A stretch of DNA of 64,000 nt from the NCBI GenBank assembly GCA_001787755.1, contig MFYJ01000007.1:210585-274584 (forward strand), in the 5' to 3' direction. The stretch comes from Candidatus Peribacteria bacterium RIFOXYB1_FULL_54_35 (GTDB lineage Bacteria > Patescibacteriota > Gracilibacteria > Peribacterales > Peribacteraceae). Of the stretch, positions 36,510 to 44,972 are shown one piece after another (the first letter of the stretch is position 1; the number at the start of each line of letters is the position of its first letter). The position numbers and the translations under genes are program-made. The notes under the pieces are model-generated. The model saw nothing but the letters and a program-made list of their open reading frames with translations, did not search any database and was not told the origin of the DNA.

Positions 36510-37526
36510 GAGAGGAGGGTTTCCTCCAAACAGTTCCTCCTCCAGCTCTTTCGCCTGCGTGTACCAGATGTCTGCGTCTTTGGAGAAGCGGCTCCCGTTG
36601 TAGCGCTTGGAGAAATCTTCAAACCGCTCGTCCAGCGTGACCACCTGGTCGAGGTTCACCCGCTTGTCCGCGTAGTAGAGCAGTTTCTGCTCAACCGTTC
36701 TCCGTTCTTTGGGCGGGAGCTGCAGGCCGTGCACTTCCACGATCTCCGCGAGTGCGCTAAAACCTCTGGTGCGGAGGAACGAAGCACAGGCTGGCTCGTG
36801 GCGTTTCCCCGAGTGCAACTGACGGATTTCCTGCCAGACTGCAGGTTCATTTGGAATATCGCCTGCATGGGATGCTCCGGGGGTGAAGTCGATGAAGCGC
36901 AGGAGGTCGTGAATTTTACCTGCTTTCTCCAGGGCTTCGAGGCGGACGATATCGCCGCGCTGCATGAGGGACGTTCCCATCTGCACCGCGAAGCACGCCA
37001 CGGTATCGCAGTGTGCGGCGATGTGTTCTGGCAGCGCCATTTCTCTGCGCCACTGCAGGATCTCTGCGTCTCCCGGGAGGGGCATGTCGCGGAAGGCGCA
37101 GGTGAGCTCATGTCCTCTGTGCCTGTTTCTGTCCAGAATCTGGATGGAGATGTACGGGTCTTCCAGGGGTTTTTGGAGGTGCTGCGCCCACTCGATACAG
37201 CGGAAGCCGAGAAAATCGGCAGTCTGCTCTATAAAGGCGTCCGCCTGAGGGCCGGAGAGCCGGTAGAGATCGATGTGCAGAAATGGTTTCCCGTCAGCGG
37301 TTTTGTGCAGATGTTCAAGAGCGAACGTCGGGCTGGGGAGATGTCCCTGTATGCCCAGTGCTTCTGAGAAGCCGTTGAGAAACGTCGTTTTGCCAGATCC
37401 GAGGTCCCCGGAGAGCAGAATACTGATCGGTTGCACGTAGAGCGTGCTTGCAAGAGAGCGCCCGCAGGAATGCGTGATTCCCGCATCTTTAAGCCAAATA
37501 ATGGGGTTTAGATCGATTGTTTTCAA
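36507..37526 (-). CDS. tsaE: TsaE-like tRNA t6A biosynthesis ATPase fused to a C-terminal HD-type domain
   Basis: N-term SGDLGSGKTTFLNGFSEALG..SPTFALEH..LHIDLYRLSG; C-term EHIAAHCDTVACFA..KIHDLLRF..EIVEVHG..LLYYADKRV. Confidence 0.8.
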   Translation of the reverse strand: MKTIDLNPIIWLKDAGITHSCGRSLASTLYVQPISILLSGDLGSGKTTFLNGFSEALGIQGHLPSPTFALEHLHKTADGKPFLHIDLYRLSGPQADAFIEQTADFLGFRCIEWAQHLQKPLEDPYISIQILDRNRHRGHELTCAFRDMPLPGDAEILQWRREMALPEHIAAHCDTVACFAVQMGTSLMQRGDIVRLEALEKAGKIHDLLRFIDFTPGASHAGDIPNEPAVWQEIRQLHSGKRHEPACASFLRTRGFSALAEIVEVHGLQLPPKERRTVEQKLLYYADKRVNLDQVVTLDERFEDFSKRYNGSRFSKDADIWYTQAKELEEELFGGNPPL

Positions 37527-37545
37527 ATCTAAAAAATGTTATAAT
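37517..37545 (+). promoter_or_regulatory. Sigma70-type promoter of the M23 peptidase gene
   Basis: TTGTTT-N17-TATAAT, 21 nt upstream of ATG 37567. Confidence 0.65.
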
Positions 37546-37566
37546 ATAGTAAAACGAATATCAAAC

Positions 37567-39168
37567 ATGACATCCCTTGTCCCACGCCGTAAGCACGGGT
37601 TTTCCTCTGCGCCGCTGCACCCGAAGCGGGAGCCACATCCTATATTCTTCTTAAAGCAGCGAAGCTCGTTCTGGATTGCCACACTTTCGGTGGGGGCGTT
37701 CCTCATAGGAAATATGATAGGACAGAACGGATGGTACCTCTTCCTGGCATCGGTCCTTGGCAAGGAAGATGATAGCCTCATCGTCTATACGGGGACAGTC
37801 ACTCCGCTTGAGAAGGTGCCGGATTACAGCCGTTGGACGTCGTACGGAGGCAATGCCGAGGAGCACACGTACCGGCAGGTGCCGCAGGATCTCCTTGTTG
37901 TTCTTCCTGTGTATGATCGGTCTGCACAGCTTCGTACGGAGAATGCCTCCACTTCCGCGGGGTTCTACTCCGTGGGGAACCGCGGTTCGTACTCGACCGG
38001 TGCAGAGAACTCCGGCAGCCATCCCGGTGTGGATATTCGCGCGCCGATGGGATCGCCGGTGCGTGCGGTGGCAAACGGTATTGTGGAGGAAGTGAAGCAG
38101 GGTGGGGGATTCGGGCTCGTTATCGTCATCCGCCACCCGAACGTGCCCGATCCGGACCGTCCAAACAGAACCACCACGCTCTACAGTGCCTACGCGCACT
38201 TGCAGGCTGCGCTCGTGACGGTGGGTACAGTGGTGGAGAAGGGCGAGCACATTGCCTACTCAGGACAGTCCGGGTACGCCTCTGGTCCGCACCTCCACTT
38301 CCAGATCGACCGGGAGAGTGCGCCGTTCCATCCGTACTGGCCGTTCACCGATGCAGAGGCGAACGAAGCCGGGCTGACACTCGCGGAAGCTGTCGATGCG
38401 GGGTTCCACAGTGAACGTCTCAAGCAGTACACCGTGCACCCCATGCTCTACGTGCAGTCGAACTTCCTGCCTGTGCCTGTGACTCCGGGCACCACGGAAG
38501 TGGTGGAGAAGCCGAAGCCTGTCGTGCTCAACCTTTCGCAGCGCATTGCTCTGCGGATTCAGTCGAGGAAGGAGAAGCAGGTGCAGGAGGGAGAGGTGGA
38601 GGCAGCACAGAAGGAAACTCCGCCGGTGCTTGCACCGGCAGCTCCTGAGCAGGTCGTGTATCAGCGTGAGCCGGAAGCGGAAGAAGTAGTGCCTGCTGTC
38701 CGGATGTCCCGGTCGCAGCGTGCCGCACAGGATCGCCAGAAGCGCGTGGAGGATCGCGTCACGCGCGCGCGCTTCTCCAGCCGCCAGGTGTCACGCACAC
38801 AGGAGACTGTTGTGCGGCGTGAGGAGGTTGCGACGCAGGGGGATATTTCCGCTGTGATCGGGGGGCCGCAGCAAGTGCAGGACATCAGCATTCAGCACGA
38901 CGGTTCGTACTCGGGCCGTGGATGGGAACAGATGGTCGTGCAACTCACCGATGAGGAGGGGGCACTCATTACGAATCCTGCTCTGAACCGTGACATCTAT
39001 CTCCGTGCCATCTACGGAGATGCGGAGTTCCGGCCGAGCGTGCTCACCGCTCTCGATTTCAGCGGAGGCGAAGCGACGGTGTACATGCTCCCGCGCGGGC
39101 GAACTACCATCGTCATCCAGGCACAGCCGTACCCTGCGATGAGCAGCCCGATGGCCTACGGGCAGTAG
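37567..39168 (+). CDS. M23-family metallopeptidase, membrane-anchored
   Basis: TM near N-term; HPGVDIRAPMGSPVRAVANGIV..SAYAHLQ..GPHLHFQID. Confidence 0.88.
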   Translation: MTSLVPRRKHGFSSAPLHPKREPHPIFFLKQRSSFWIATLSVGAFLIGNMIGQNGWYLFLASVLGKEDDSLIVYTGTVTPLEKVPDYSRWTSYGGNAEEHTYRQVPQDLLVVLPVYDRSAQLRTENASTSAGFYSVGNRGSYSTGAENSGSHPGVDIRAPMGSPVRAVANGIVEEVKQGGGFGLVIVIRHPNVPDPDRPNRTTTLYSAYAHLQAALVTVGTVVEKGEHIAYSGQSGYASGPHLHFQIDRESAPFHPYWPFTDAEANEAGLTLAEAVDAGFHSERLKQYTVHPMLYVQSNFLPVPVTPGTTEVVEKPKPVVLNLSQRIALRIQSRKEKQVQEGEVEAAQKETPPVLAPAAPEQVVYQREPEAEEVVPAVRMSRSQRAAQDRQKRVEDRVTRARFSSRQVSRTQETVVRREEVATQGDISAVIGGPQQVQDISIQHDGSYSGRGWEQMVVQLTDEEGALITNPALNRDIYLRAIYGDAEFRPSVLTALDFSGGEATVYMLPRGRTTIVIQAQPYPAMSSPMAYGQ

Positions 39169-39315
39169 GGCTAGGGATAGGGTTAGGACGTTGTGTTTTG
39201 GATTTGAGCTTACAGCTTTCAGCTTTGAAGAGTTTGAAGCTTTGGAAGACACAAAGCCAAAGGGAAAAATCCCAGCCCTAACCCTAGCCCTAGCCCTAAC
39301 CCTAGCCCTAACCCT
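39165..39315. repeat. Inverted repeat E9 with TAGGGN words
   Basis: GTAGGGCTAGGGATAGGGTTAGG / CCTAACCCTAGCCCTAGCCCTAACCCTAGCCCTAACCCT; core TTTTGGATTTGAGC. Confidence 0.88.
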
Positions 39316-39730
39316 CTTTCGTAGTTTTCAACACAATCACCGTTCCCCCTCCGCCGGGCAGTGCTTCGAAGGTGACAGAGAGTTCGCGGTCTTTCTTGGT
39401 GGCGCGGAGGGTGCCTCCGGCGTCCTCCGTATCCTGCACGATCTTCCAGCCGTTCTGCTCAATACCGCGGTAGTACGTGATGGGACTCAGGGGACCGTTG
39501 ATTGTTTCCATTGTCAGGACGATGTCCGTGTCAGTCACTGAGTAGTCTACTTTCTTGGCGTCGGAATCTTCCAGGTACAGCGGGACGTCATCCGGTACGC
39601 CCCGTGCCGGTCTGGGGGGAGGGGGCGGTCCGTCGTCGGGTGTCTGTCCTCCTTCCTTCCCGCAGGCAGTGAGCAGGAGGTAGAAGCAGAAGAGGAGGGT
39701 TGCGGTGCGAAGCAGAGGTGCGTGTTTCAT
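39308..39730 (-). CDS. Hypothetical lipoprotein
   Basis: MKHAPLLRTATLLFCFYLLLTACGKEGG lipobox, proline-rich linker. Confidence 0.7.
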   Translation of the reverse strand: MKHAPLLRTATLLFCFYLLLTACGKEGGQTPDDGPPPPPRPARGVPDDVPLYLEDSDAKKVDYSVTDTDIVLTMETINGPLSPITYYRGIEQNGWKIVQDTEDAGGTLRATKKDRELSVTFEALPGGGGTVIVLKTTKEG

Positions 39731-39750
39731 AGTGCGCATATGGTACGGCA

Positions 39751-40086
39751 TCAGAGCAGGTCGTGGTAGTCCAGCATGGGGAGGACATGGATGGCTGGTT
39801 CCTCGTACGGGTGTGCCTTGATGACGGCGTGCAGCACTTCCTTGAGCGTCGCTTTGGGAACGACGACTTCGATGCGTTCTTCTTTCACCTCTGTCAGCTG
39901 GCAGGCTGCCCCGATGGCAGGGTCTGCATCCTTGTCGGGGCGGAAACGCCCGGTGCCCGGGGTGGAGAAGGAGCAGCTGTCGTAGTGTCCTATGTTCCCG
40001 GCGCCCGCCTCAGCAAGCGCTGAGCGGATGGCGTCTGCATCCTTGTGTGGTACGTAGACGATGAGGTGGTAGAGGGGGGTGTCCAT
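39751..40086 (-). CDS. NIF3/YqfO-type CutA-like domain protein
   Basis: GAGNIGHYDSCSFSTPGTGRFRPDKDADPAIG..AHPYEEPAIHVLPM. Confidence 0.8.
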   Translation of the reverse strand: MDTPLYHLIVYVPHKDADAIRSALAEAGAGNIGHYDSCSFSTPGTGRFRPDKDADPAIGAACQLTEVKEERIEVVVPKATLKEVLHAVIKAHPYEEPAIHVLPMLDYHDLL

Positions 40087-40106
40087 GGAGCTTCCAGTAT
40101 AGCATT

Positions 40107-40275
40107 TGGGTGGGGGATAGGGTTGGGGTTGGGGTTAGGGATAGGGTTAGGGATAGGACATCCTTTTGCTTTTGGATTTGCGTATTCAAGACTTTGATCC
40201 TTCCGAAAGCTGAAAGCTCCAAGCTCAAAGTTCAACGCAAAATATCCTAAACCCTAACCCTATCCCTAACCCTAC
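40107..40275. repeat. Inverted repeat E10 with TAGGGN/TTGGGG words
   Basis: GGGGGATAGGGTTGGGGTTGGGGTTAGGGATAGGGTTAGGGATAGG / CCTAAACCCTAACCCTATCCCTAACCCTA; core TTTTGGATTTGCG. Confidence 0.88.
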
Positions 40276-41336
40276 GTCCTCGAATAGCGCGAGAGCCCCA
40301 CCATGATGAGGAAGAGCACGAGTGCGGCAAGGAATTTTTCTACGGTGGTGAGGAAAAGTGCCGTAATGCCGAATACCGATCCCAGCACTGCCGTGAGGAG
40401 TATCACCTGGCGTTCCGACCATCCTCTCGAGAGGAGACGGTGGTGGAGGTGTTCGTTCTTTCCGCCGCCGCGCATCACGGGTGTGCGTTTTATGATCCTC
40501 CGGAAGATGACGATCAGAAAATCGATGAGCGGAACGCCGAGCACCAGGAATGCCGTGGCCACTTTGCCGCCCGCGTAGATGGTGAGCACGCCGAGCAGCA
40601 GTCCGTAGAACATGGCGCCGCTGTCTCCCATGAGTACCTTCGCCGGAGGGAAATCGAAGAGGAGTCCGCCCGCGGCGATGCCTGCGAGCAGAAAGCTCAT
40701 GAGAGCGAGTTCCGGCTGGCCGACGCGCGGGGAGAGCGAGAGCCCTCCGATGGTGAGGAATCCGATGACGGCGAGCACGCTCACCTGTCCCGGGATGCCA
40801 TCGAACCAGTTGAGTGCGTTGATGGTGAGTCCCAGCCACAGCACGGTGAAGAGCGCTCCTACGACGGAGGGATCGGAGAGGAGGGGGGAGGGGATGACGA
40901 GCGTGTCGAGCTGGATGCGTTCAAACCCCAGGAATTCCAGGGGGTTGGTGAGCGAGTAGATGCGCGTGCCGGTGCCGAAGATGATGAGTGCGCAGAGCAC
41001 CTGCACCTGCAGCCGCACTTTTGCAGAGAGCTGCCTCCGGTCATCGAGCAGGGTTGCGAGCGCGAGCAGCACCGTGCTCACCACCAGTCCCGTGTGTTGC
41101 GTGGACCATGGGTCTGCGAGGAGCGGCTGAATGGCGAAGAAGAAGAGGAGGAAGAGCACGACTGCAACGAGACCGGTAGGGTAGGGGATGGCCTTCCGCC
41201 AGAGGCCGTAGCGCTGCGGGAAATCCAGGAGCCCGAGTTCCGGGAAGAGTTTGAGTGCGCAGGCATGCAGAAACACCGATGCAGCGAGTGCGGCGCAGGG
41301 GAGGAGGATGAGCTGGTTCACGGTAATCACCTCCAT
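40272..41336 (-). CDS. MraY/WecA-family phospho-sugar transferase (start trimmed to MEVITVNQ)
   Basis: NALNWFDGIPGQVSVLAVIG..LMGDSGAMFYGLLLG..GGGKNEHLHHRLLSRG. Confidence 0.9.
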   Translation of the reverse strand: MEVITVNQLILLPCAALAASVFLHACALKLFPELGLLDFPQRYGLWRKAIPYPTGLVAVVLFLLFFFAIQPLLADPWSTQHTGLVVSTVLLALATLLDDRRQLSAKVRLQVQVLCALIIFGTGTRIYSLTNPLEFLGFERIQLDTLVIPSPLLSDPSVVGALFTVLWLGLTINALNWFDGIPGQVSVLAVIGFLTIGGLSLSPRVGQPELALMSFLLAGIAAGGLLFDFPPAKVLMGDSGAMFYGLLLGVLTIYAGGKVATAFLVLGVPLIDFLIVIFRRIIKRTPVMRGGGKNEHLHHRLLSRGWSERQVILLTAVLGSVFGITALFLTTVEKFLAALVLFLIMVGLSRYSRT

Positions 41337-41375
41337 AGCATAACGTGGTCGGGGATCTTTGAGTACATTGGTGGT

Positions 41376-41485
41376 CCGTATGTCGTATGTGGTATGTCGT
41401 ATGTAGGTGCTTGCCTTCGTTCCTTGGGTTTCTATTTCTTCGTGATTCCCGATATACGATATACCACATACGAAATACGATACAC
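41376..41485. repeat. Inverted repeat E11 with CGTATG words
   Basis: CCGTATGTCGTATGTGGTATGTCGTATGTAGG / CCCGATATACGATATACCACATACGAAATACGATAC in a divergent intergenic region. Confidence 0.85.
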
Positions 41486-41495
41486 TCAGTTTCCC

Positions 41496-41864
41496 ATGTC
41501 CAAACCCCGCACCTCCACCGCCCGCGAACTCTTCGGCGTCCTCGGGGCGCACCCCCGCGCTTCCGCGCTGCAGCGGGAATGGAATGCATACTTTGCGAGG
41601 GAAGGGATCGACGCGTTCATGGGCCGGTATCCCGCTTCCATCAAGCTGCTCCCCGGGCGCCTGAGCGAGATGTTTCACTTCGACCGCCGGGCTTACATTG
41701 TGGGTTTACGGCTTCAGAAAGCCATTCTACCGCTATTGGATGCTCTGGATGCTTCCACGGCGGGGGAGGGGAGAGCGGATGTTGTGGTGAACAGGGGAGG
41801 GGAGTGCATGGGATATTTCCTGGAAGATACCTCGCCGGATAGCGTGATGGCTTTGTTGAGGTGA
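41496..41864 (+). CDS. Hypothetical protein
   Basis: MSKPRTSTARELFGVLGAHPRASALQREWNAYFAREGIDAFMGRYPASIKLLPGRLSEMFHFDRRAYIVGLRL; start chosen downstream of E11. Confidence 0.6.
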   Translation: MSKPRTSTARELFGVLGAHPRASALQREWNAYFAREGIDAFMGRYPASIKLLPGRLSEMFHFDRRAYIVGLRLQKAILPLLDALDASTAGEGRADVVVNRGGECMGYFLEDTSPDSVMALLR

Positions 41865-41869
41865 TGGTG

Positions 41870-41977
41870 TGAATATGGAATATCGTATGTCGTATGTGGG
41901 GTGTGTATTTTCGTTTTTTGGATTTGTATTTCTTGAGATTTCCCGACATACGACATACCACATTCCACATACGGTAT
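41870..41977. repeat. Inverted repeat E12 with CGTATG words
   Basis: GAATATGGAATATCGTATGTCGTATGTGGGG / CCCGACATACGACATACCACATTCCACATACGG; core TTTTTTGGATTTGTATTTC. Confidence 0.88.
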
Positions 41978-42031
41978 TCTGTCTACTCTTCTCGCAAGCA
42001 TGATCATTCCTTCTTCACTTACAATGCACTC

Positions 42032-43237
42032 ATGCCAAAGTATCCTCTCCTCAAAGACGCTCCTCTCAAGAACAAAAAAGTTCTGCTCCGTGCCGGATTT
42101 GACGTACCCATGGAAAATGGGAAAGTAGTCGATACGAGCCGAATCGAGGCCATGGTTCCCACCATGAAGTACATTCTGGAGAAAGGAGCTGCGCTCATCA
42201 TCATGGCGCACCAGGGCCGCCCGAAAGGCAAAGCGGATCCTGTGCTCAGCCAGAAGCCGCTCGTCCCCATCCTCAAGAAGCTCCTGAAAACGGAGGTGGA
42301 CTTTGCTGCACCGTGCGCAGGGGAGGAGGCGAAGAAGAAGGCGGCGGCGCTCAAGCCGGGGCAGGTGCTCCTGCTGGAAAACCTCCGCTTCGAACCCGGG
42401 GAGAAGGAGAAGAAAGATCCGGCGTTTGCCAAGAAGCTCGCTGCCCTCGCCGATCTCTACGTGAACGATGCGTTCACGAACTGCCACCGCGACCACGCGA
42501 GCATGACCGGAGTCCCCGAGCTCCTCCCCGCCTACCTGGGGTTCCAGGCGCAGAAGGAGGTGGAGAACTTAAGCAAAGTGTTTCTGCATCCCCGCCACCC
42601 CGTCACGCTCATTGTGAGCGGCGCGAAGATGGAGACGAAGGTTCCTGTCATTGAACACTTCCTGGACAAAGCAGACAGCATCCTCGTCGGCGGATGCATC
42701 GCCAACACGTTCATTGCTGCCCGCGGGTTCGATGTCGGCAAGTCCAAATACGAGGAGCAGTGGATAGAGAAGGCGCAGGAGATCATGCTCGAGAGCGAGA
42801 AGGATGGAATGGCGGATGTGCTTGTCCCGCGTGATGCTGTGGTGGCGACGGAGGCGACGGAAAAAGCACAGAAGCTGGATCTTCCGGTGGAGAACATCGC
42901 CGGAGACATGGCTATCTTCGACATCGGCACGGTGACGGTGAAGCGCTACGTGGAGATCATCGAGAAGTCGCGCACTATCGTGTGGAACGGGCCGCTCGGC
43001 ATGCACGAGCTCAACCGGTTCTCCCACGCCACCAAGCGCATTGCCGAAGCCATCGCCAGAGCGACGAAGAAGAACAAGGCGGTTTCCATCATCGGCGGGG
43101 GCGACACCCTCGATTTCCACGAGCGGTACGGCTACTCCCTGAAAACCTACACGTTCGTGAGCACGGCGGGCGGGGCGATGATGGATCTCATTTCCGGGAA
43201 GGTGCTGCCGGCACTGAAGGCGCTGGAGAAGAAGTAG
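42032..43237 (+). CDS. pgk: Phosphoglycerate kinase
   Basis: KVLLRAGFDVPMENGKVVDTSRIEAMVPT..MAHQGRPKG..VLLLENLRF..NDAFTNCHRDHASMTGVPE..IIGGGDT. Confidence 0.95.
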   Translation: MPKYPLLKDAPLKNKKVLLRAGFDVPMENGKVVDTSRIEAMVPTMKYILEKGAALIIMAHQGRPKGKADPVLSQKPLVPILKKLLKTEVDFAAPCAGEEAKKKAAALKPGQVLLLENLRFEPGEKEKKDPAFAKKLAALADLYVNDAFTNCHRDHASMTGVPELLPAYLGFQAQKEVENLSKVFLHPRHPVTLIVSGAKMETKVPVIEHFLDKADSILVGGCIANTFIAARGFDVGKSKYEEQWIEKAQEIMLESEKDGMADVLVPRDAVVATEATEKAQKLDLPVENIAGDMAIFDIGTVTVKRYVEIIEKSRTIVWNGPLGMHELNRFSHATKRIAEAIARATKKNKAVSIIGGGDTLDFHERYGYSLKTYTFVSTAGGAMMDLISGKVLPALKALEKK

Positions 43238-43267
43238 TTCTACTTCCAGCATGTTTTTCTGGGCGTT

Positions 43268-43345
43268 GCGGAGCACGTCATCCCGAGCGGAGCCGAGGGA
43301 CGACGTGTGTGGAGGGTACGCCATGGTTCGGCTCCGCTCACCATG
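43268..43345. repeat. Pair of dispersed palindromes containing GAGCGGAGCCGA
   Basis: CGTCATCCCGAGCGGAGCCGAGGGACGACG and CCATGGTTCGGCTCCGCTCACCATG. Confidence 0.6.
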
Positions 43346-43367
43346 ACGTTCTGCTATTCTTCCTCCT

Positions 43368-44972
43368 ATGCCGAAGTCTCCGCCCCTCACCGATCTCACC
43401 ATTCTCTTTCCGGAGGAGGGGGAGTCGTGGGAGGCATTCGCTGCGCGTATAGAGGGGGAGAAGGGGAGCCTTGTTATCATCCTCACCGGACCGGATGCCG
43501 TGCTCGCGCGCGATGAGAAGATGCGCGTGCAGTTCCTCGATGCCATGCAGCGCATGAGCGCCAGGGTGCACCTGGCCACCCGCCAGCGCGTGCTCATGGC
43601 TGCGGCCCGCTCCAAGGGCATCCGCGTGATCGACAGTATCTCGGATTTAAAGCACCTCCTGCGGGGGAACCCCAAGGCAGACGAGGCGGTCCGCATGTTC
43701 TCGCCGAACATCTGGCAGCAGAAGCTGCGTAGCAATCTGCAGTCCATGGGGCTCCTCAGCCTCCCGAAGCTCCGTGTGTGGGTGCTCATTCTGACGAGTG
43801 TCGTTGTCTTCCTCTTCGTGCTCTTCCGCCTGCTCCCGAACTGCGAAATACGCGTCTGGCCGCGGGAGGACGCCATCTCGCAGACGGTGAATGTCTTCCT
43901 CGTGCTCTCGGGAGCGGTGATAGAGGGAATTCCCTCCCGCGTGCGGACCATGGAACTCATCCCCATCGAAGTGTCTGTGAGCCAGGCCGTCACGTTCGAC
44001 CAGATCTCCAAGGAGTTCATTGGCAAGAGTGCAGAGGCAGCCATGACGGTGATCAATACGTCCGACAGCGAGTATGCCCTGCGCACGGGAACGCGCGTCA
44101 TGAACCAGGCAGGCATGGTCTTCCGCCTCCAGGAACCGGTGGTGGTGGCTCCCGGGGAAGAAGTGACGGCGCGCGCGACCGCCGATGATCTGGATCTCTA
44201 TGGAGAAGTGATCGGAGACCGCGGCAATGTTCCTGCGGGCCTGCGCTGGGATTTCCCCGGCCTCGCGCCATCGGAGCAGCAGCTCGTGTACGCCGAGAAC
44301 CGCAGCCCTGCTTCGGGGGGGCAGACGGATTTCCGCACGGTGCTGCATAAGGAAGACCTGGAGGTTGGCCGCCTGAAGCTGGAGCAGGATTTGCTCGCTT
44401 CGGCCAAGCAGCTCGTGGACGAGCAGCGGGATCTCTTCAATGCGGAGCACGCGGAGGAGCACATGGAGATTCTGTACTACGAAGAACTCACAAAATCCAT
44501 CTTCTACAATTTCAAGCTTTCTGAGCAGTTCCTCGGCCAGCCGGTGAAATCCGTGCCGATGGAGGGCGATGTTGTCTACACCGCCTATGCCTACGATTCC
44601 CTGCACGTCCTCGCGCTCCTCAGCCAGGAACTGCGGCAGCACGTGGAGGACGGCAAGCGCCTTCTGGAGGAGACGCTCACCTTAGACCGCCTTGTCGCGC
44701 ATGTCATCGACTACGCCGATGACCTCGCGTGGATCAAGCTCACGGTGGACCTCTCCGGCACGGAGCAGTACATCCTCGACCCCTTAAGCCCCACGGGAGC
44801 CAGGTTCGGCAAGAAAGTGCGTGATCTCGTCACCGGGAAGGACAAGGACACCGCGCAGCGCATCATCAAGAACCTCCCGGAGGTGGAGAACGTGGAGGTG
44901 CACGTCTGGCCGCCCTGGAACCGCCTGGTCCCGCATATTCCTTCCAGTATTTCCATCGAAGTCATCCGATGA
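43368..44972 (+). CDS. Membrane-anchored protein with baseplate-J-like region
   Basis: One TM then VINTSDSEYALRTGTRVMNQAGMVFRLQEPVVVAPGEEVTARATADDLDLYGEVIGDRGNVPAG, baseplate-J-like pattern. Confidence 0.6.
   Translation: MPKSPPLTDLTILFPEEGESWEAFAARIEGEKGSLVIILTGPDAVLARDEKMRVQFLDAMQRMSARVHLATRQRVLMAAARSKGIRVIDSISDLKHLLRGNPKADEAVRMFSPNIWQQKLRSNLQSMGLLSLPKLRVWVLILTSVVVFLFVLFRLLPNCEIRVWPREDAISQTVNVFLVLSGAVIEGIPSRVRTMELIPIEVSVSQAVTFDQISKEFIGKSAEAAMTVINTSDSEYALRTGTRVMNQAGMVFRLQEPVVVAPGEEVTARATADDLDLYGEVIGDRGNVPAGLRWDFPGLAPSEQQLVYAENRSPASGGQTDFRTVLHKEDLEVGRLKLEQDLLASAKQLVDEQRDLFNAEHAEEHMEILYYEELTKSIFYNFKLSEQFLGQPVKSVPMEGDVVYTAYAYDSLHVLALLSQELRQHVEDGKRLLEETLTLDRLVAHVIDYADDLAWIKLTVDLSGTEQYILDPLSPTGARFGKKVRDLVTGKDKDTAQRIIKNLPEVENVEVHVWPPWNRLVPHIPSSISIEVIR

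Noticed and set aside
40440-41864. 474-aa plus-strand ORF
   Set aside because: Mostly antisense to the MraY/WecA-like gene; only the last 122 aa from ATG 41496 are plausible.
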